64,000 nt of DNA from Cymbomonas tetramitiformis (Eukaryota > Chlorophyta > Pyramimonadophyceae > Pyramimonadales > Pyramimonadaceae): the NCBI GenBank assembly GCA_001247695.2, contig LGRX02025879.1, forward strand, positions 1 to 64,000. The letters run 5' to 3'. The notes under the pieces are model-generated. The model was not told where the DNA came from and searched no databases. It saw only the letters and a list, made by a program, of their open reading frames with translations. The position numbers and the translations under genes were made by a program. This document shows positions 61,065-64,000 of the stretch, piece by piece. Numbering within the stretch: position 1 is the stretch's first letter; every line of letters begins with the position of its first letter.

Positions 61065-61113
61065 GTTCCAAACAGGGGATTAATACTATAGTAATATATC
61101 CTCACATCGGAAC
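61065..61113. promoter_or_regulatory. 49-bp palindrome, copy 10
   Basis: GTTCCAAACAGGGGATTAAT ... CCTCACATCGGAAC. Last recognisable sequence of element B before host DNA. Confidence 0.9.
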
Positions 61114-61449
61114 ACATACAACAATCAATCAATTGATATATGGTTGCGAGCTGGGGAGCGAGCAATGCAAGGCGGGCATGGGTGGTAAGTAGGCGGTTAT
61201 ATTGAAAAACGCAGGAATAAAAAAAATAAATTGGTTAACGATTCCTTCATTTTTGCGATTCCGCTGTGTCGACTTACGCAATGCTGCCGTAGATAACCGT
61301 AGGTACTCACTACATAAGAGGCGTTCCGAAATACTGGTAAATCCTGGCAAATACATAAGGTACTTAAGAGATACAAGTGTATATAATAAGGATACTCCCC
61401 CACTACACGCCTCTTATGTAGTCGGGTATTTACCGATGCACGCGTTGTT

Positions 61450-61520
61450 GCCGGTAATGGTTTGCTGGTTTGCTGGTTTGCTGGTTTTGCTGGTTTGCTG
61501 GTTTGCTGGTTTGCTGGTCG
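61450..61520. repeat. 8-bp tandem repeat (TTGCTGGT)n
   Basis: About eight units, one with an extra T. Lies at the 3' end of the broken minus-strand gene. Confidence 0.95.
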
Positions 61521-61559
61521 CGTTCGTGCGCAGCATGGCCCAGACGGCGATTGTGAACA

Positions 61560-62507
61560 TACCTCAGTCCATCACGTGCGGCAGCTTGCGCACCAATTGC
61601 AACTGCAGGCAATTCCCGCTGTCGACGTTGTTCTCCAACCCTTGCGTGGCGCGCTTCGCACGACGTGAAAGACTTGCATCCCGCCAGCATGTACCACGTG
61701 CTGTTCACGGGATCGGCGAAGTAACGGATGCCCCGCGTGTTTTTTGTGCCATCCACCCCGGGCACGATGTCCGCGCTCAGACGTGCCTGCTGCGAGTACG
61801 GCGCGGCCCAAGATACGTATTCGCTCTCTCTGGGACGCAGGTAGGTTGTGTGGCCCCAGCTGCACCGACCATTATAACCGAAACCACCGTCGTTCTCGTA
61901 CCCCGATATTCCCCAAAAGTGGATTTTGCAGGTGGTGTTGGACGTCCAATCCCCGTTGGGCGTGGGGGTGTTGTACGACATGTGCATGGTGCCTTTCATC
62001 ATGGTGTGGCAGGTGCTGGTCTCGCCTGGTGACGTGACGCGTTTGATGTAATCGGAATTCGAAAATTCCATAAAGTCGTACGTCGCGGGCGAAGGCCCCC
62101 AGCCGTGATAAGCCGTCGCCACGTGCTCCGTAAGATGCAGCTCGTTGCCCGAATGGTTTTGTTACCAGTTCATGTCCATCGGATACCAGAAAATACGGCG
62201 TCGCGCGAGCTCCGGGCGCATGCCGCGGGTATGGTCGTAATTGTTGCAGAGTTTGCGCATACCGTTCATGGCCAGTTTCGTGTCGAACACCATGATGTGC
62301 CCTACGAGCCTCCCACCTCGGATTTGATGCCCGTCGTTGCCGGCGACAAAGATGGCGTTGCGTATGTTCAGCACGTCGCTCGCGTAATCGGCGGTGATGG
62401 AGTTGCGAATGCCGGTGGCCATGTGCATGCTGTTGTTTTGCAGACTGGGGGCGATTTGGATGTTCGTGAAGTGCACGTCAAGCCCCGCGCGTCCCCGAGC
62501 TCAATTA
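61560..62507 (-). pseudogene. unknown beta-rich protein gene, broken
   Basis: One minus-strand frame reads LDVHFTNIQIAPSLQNNSMH ... RRRIFWYPMDMNW, meets TAA at 62164-62162, then continues in the same frame QNHSGNELHLTEHVATAYHG ... STWYMLAGCKSFT. Near 61680 the sense seems to pass to another frame (ATQGLENNVDSGNCLQLQLV). The upstream end is cut at about 62507 by a dispersed repeat. Gly-, Asn- and aromatic-rich, with FWGISGYENDGGFGYNGRC; could be a secreted beta-helix or cell-wall protein. Family not recognised. Confidence 0.5.
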
Positions 62508-62575
62508 TGAAACAATCAAACCCCGTGAGGGACACTGAGCTCAATGAACGAGATCTAAACCTCAAGAAGGTCCCT
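62500..62575. repeat. GAGCTCAATGAACGAGA dispersed repeat
   Basis: Same words as the repeat at 36940-37125 (GAGCTCAAT, AAGGTCCCTGG). Confidence 0.65.
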
Positions 62576-63580
62576 GGTATAAAAAATGAAACAACCAAAC
62601 ACTCTAATGCGGATTTGTTATTTTGCAAAGTTTTAAAGTTGGGAAGAATGGGGGTTTCTTTTTTAAAAAATCAAAGTTTTTAAGTTGAAATGTTTTGGAA
62701 CGTTATTTTTTAAACAAAGTTTCCACATTCCAAAAGTTAAATTTAGTTTCTCAACCCGCACCTCATAACACATTAAGACAGTTTGCCGCACTTTAGATCG
62801 CCAAACCCTTTTTTACACGTTTAAACCGGTTTGCAGGATTTTAATAAAAGTTTCTGCGACATGCCAAAACACTTTGATACTTTTACACATTTCTCCCCCA
62901 TCGCAATTTAAAACATTTTGCCACCTTTTAAACCTTGCCGCATTCTAAAACTTTAAAACATATTCTTACATTTCAAAACATTCAATTGGGGGAAAGTAGC
63001 ATGCTTTGCATCTTCCAATTCAGAAAAGGAAAGTATGGTATAAGTTTAGTGGCATATAATAGGATTGGGGGCTTGGGTCCTGGTAGCATATTTCAACATA
63101 TTATCAAAATCTTAGGTGGAATTTCGAGAATATGAACATTTTGGGTGCTCAGACGGGAAATTTTAAAAAGAAATGTGCGCAAATTGTGGCAGAGCTGTGA
63201 AGATTCATACAGAATGTTGCAAGGAAAAAATATCAGGGTGACCATGCCATGAGGATGCTCATTGAACATGCACATGCGATTCCATTGCATGACAGATCTG
63301 TGTTTGCTATTCCACAGTGGTAGGAATATTTTCCAGTATAGTTGGCATGAGTGGAAGCCACACAGTCGATTCCGCACCACCGTTCTCGACGGCAATCAAT
63401 CCCAAATCTCCCCCGAAATGGCTGCAACACAGCCATCGACACACTCACGGGAATTAGGAGATATACAACAACAAGATGAGAACACACAATATCAGCCCAC
63501 CAAATCTCCGTCACAACAATATTTTTGCTACCCTCTGTTCGACATGGCAAGAAGAGACAGCAGTATTTCTCGGCAACTGA
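62576..63580. other. AT-rich stretch, no gene seen
   Basis: Many CATTTTAAAAC/TTTAAAAC-like words; no supported ORF or RNA. Confidence 0.45.
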
Positions 63581-64000
63581 GCACCGATAATCAGACTTCA
63601 GGAACAGTTAGTGGGATTCTCAGCGCCATACAGCACCGTCCAACTCTCCATTTTGCAATCCTGCCCTCAGGTGTTATCTCAACGGAGAATCGTCGATGTA
63701 AGGGATACACCATCGGCTTCACGGTACAAAGACCAAGGCGCAGCAGCATTTATTATGAAGAAGAAATGCGCGGATATCCAGGCATTGCTATGCGCAGGTA
63801 AACACACCACAGCCATCTCGGATCACCATGCGAGCGAGCTTACCGCGTATACAATCGACTCATGGGCAGACCAAGCCCCATTCCCGCTAAGGGGGGCGGT
63901 ACATGATACCGCCCCCCACTTACATGTCCTCCCCTTGCTGCGTCTGTACCATCCACATATGCCTGCGGGGCCTTGGATGTGCTGGTCACACACACCCACA
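63581..64000 (+). CDS. open frame leaving the right edge, unknown
   Basis: From just after a TGA at 63578 one frame stays open for about 140 codons to the end of the window (QLVGFSAPYSTVQLSILQS, VRDTPSASRYKDQGAAAFI, ADIQALLCAGKHTTAISDHH). Composition is protein-like, and CAG acceptors lie near its start. Family not recognised; may be an exon or retroelement polyprotein part. A longer competing frame (63262-63801) looks less protein-like. Confidence 0.35.

Larger units (their letters stand above)
40515..61135. mobile_element. Element B: near-complete polinton-like virus, left end truncated
   Basis: A roughly 20.6-kb AT-rich block with 19 tightly packed genes, including type B DNA polymerase, D,D35E integrase, FtsK/HerA-type packaging ATPase, minor and major capsid candidates, lipase and fibres. 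None is visibly frameshifted. The left boundary cuts the primase-helicase gene at a junction with Ty3 sequence. The right boundary follows three copies of the 49-bp palindrome. Terminal inverted repeats cannot be tested because the left end is lost. PLVs replicate as dsDNA viruses and integrate in algal genomes. Confidence 0.85.
60635..61135. repeat. right-terminal repeat region of element B
   Basis: Non-coding. Contains three 49-bp palindromes and three copies of CAGATTTCCAAGAAAT-type sequence (about 45-bp unit with AAATCAGAGTTCAGAGATTG). Palindrome starts are spaced 124 and 242 bp, close to one and two units of about 121-124 bp. Confidence 0.8.

Noticed and set aside
40515..61135. Element B as an LTR retrotransposon because of its rve integrase
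   Set aside because: It has DNA polymerase B, capsid and packaging ATPase genes and no reverse transcriptase.
60635..61135. Terminal inverted repeats of element B
   Set aside because: The left terminus is lost at the Ty3 junction, and no matching inverted sequence was seen near 40500.
61202..62032. 276-codon plus-strand ORF
   Set aside because: Antisense to the more protein-like minus frame and includes the 8-bp repeat.

Overview
This window is nuclear DNA of a unicellular eukaryote, most likely a microalga. Its GC-rich sequence carries intron-containing genes (every splice junction I propose has GT/AG ends and keeps phase), plant-type CCCTAAA-like words, minisatellites and a Ty3/gypsy fragment. 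Two AT-rich virus-derived stretches are embedded in it. Both carry genes typical of polinton-like viruses (PLVs), the group related to virophages and Polintons that lives in algal genomes.

Layout. 1-1600: a chromodomain/BED-finger gene on the minus strand, a 30-bp tandem repeat and a perfect 36-bp palindrome. 1600-8676: element A, a decayed PLV fragment with an SF3 (D5-like) helicase remnant, an F-box-like Cys-rich gene, a lipase and two fibre genes, most of them frameshifted. 8677-18035: GC-rich segment with long tandem repeats, two 4-exon genes, a tRNA-like gene and a large palindrome. 18036-19022: the last codons of a fibre gene reappear, followed by two copies of a G-rich hairpin that otherwise occurs only in element A; element A therefore looks split by about 9.4 kb. 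19023-38940: host genes, including a SAM domain, a TKL-type kinase and an OB-fold/methyltransferase-like protein, all multi-exon. 39577-40500: Ty3/gypsy integrase fragment. 40515-61135: element B, a PLV that is intact except for its left end. 61136-64000: host DNA with a broken unknown gene and an open frame leaving the right edge.

Element B encodes a replication set (primase plus origin-binding-type helicase, truncated at the N terminus; a protein-primed type DNA polymerase B with both exonuclease and polymerase motifs), an integrase with D,D35E, a packaging ATPase, probable minor and major capsid proteins, a lipase, three fibre-like proteins, a C5-cytosine methyltransferase and a SET-domain protein. 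The last two diverge from one shared control region. I saw no frameshift in its genes.

The strongest new signal is a palindromic cassette of exactly 49 bp, with arms GTTCC...GGAAC and an inner GGAT...ATCC pair. It occurs ten times in element B: between divergent genes, between convergent genes, across two stop codons, and three times in the right-terminal repeats. Element A lacks it and has its own intergenic signature, a roughly 140-bp hairpin with G-rich arms (four copies). The elements share homologous lipase, fibre and small-protein genes but use different helicases and different intergenic elements, which suggests two PLV lineages in one genome.
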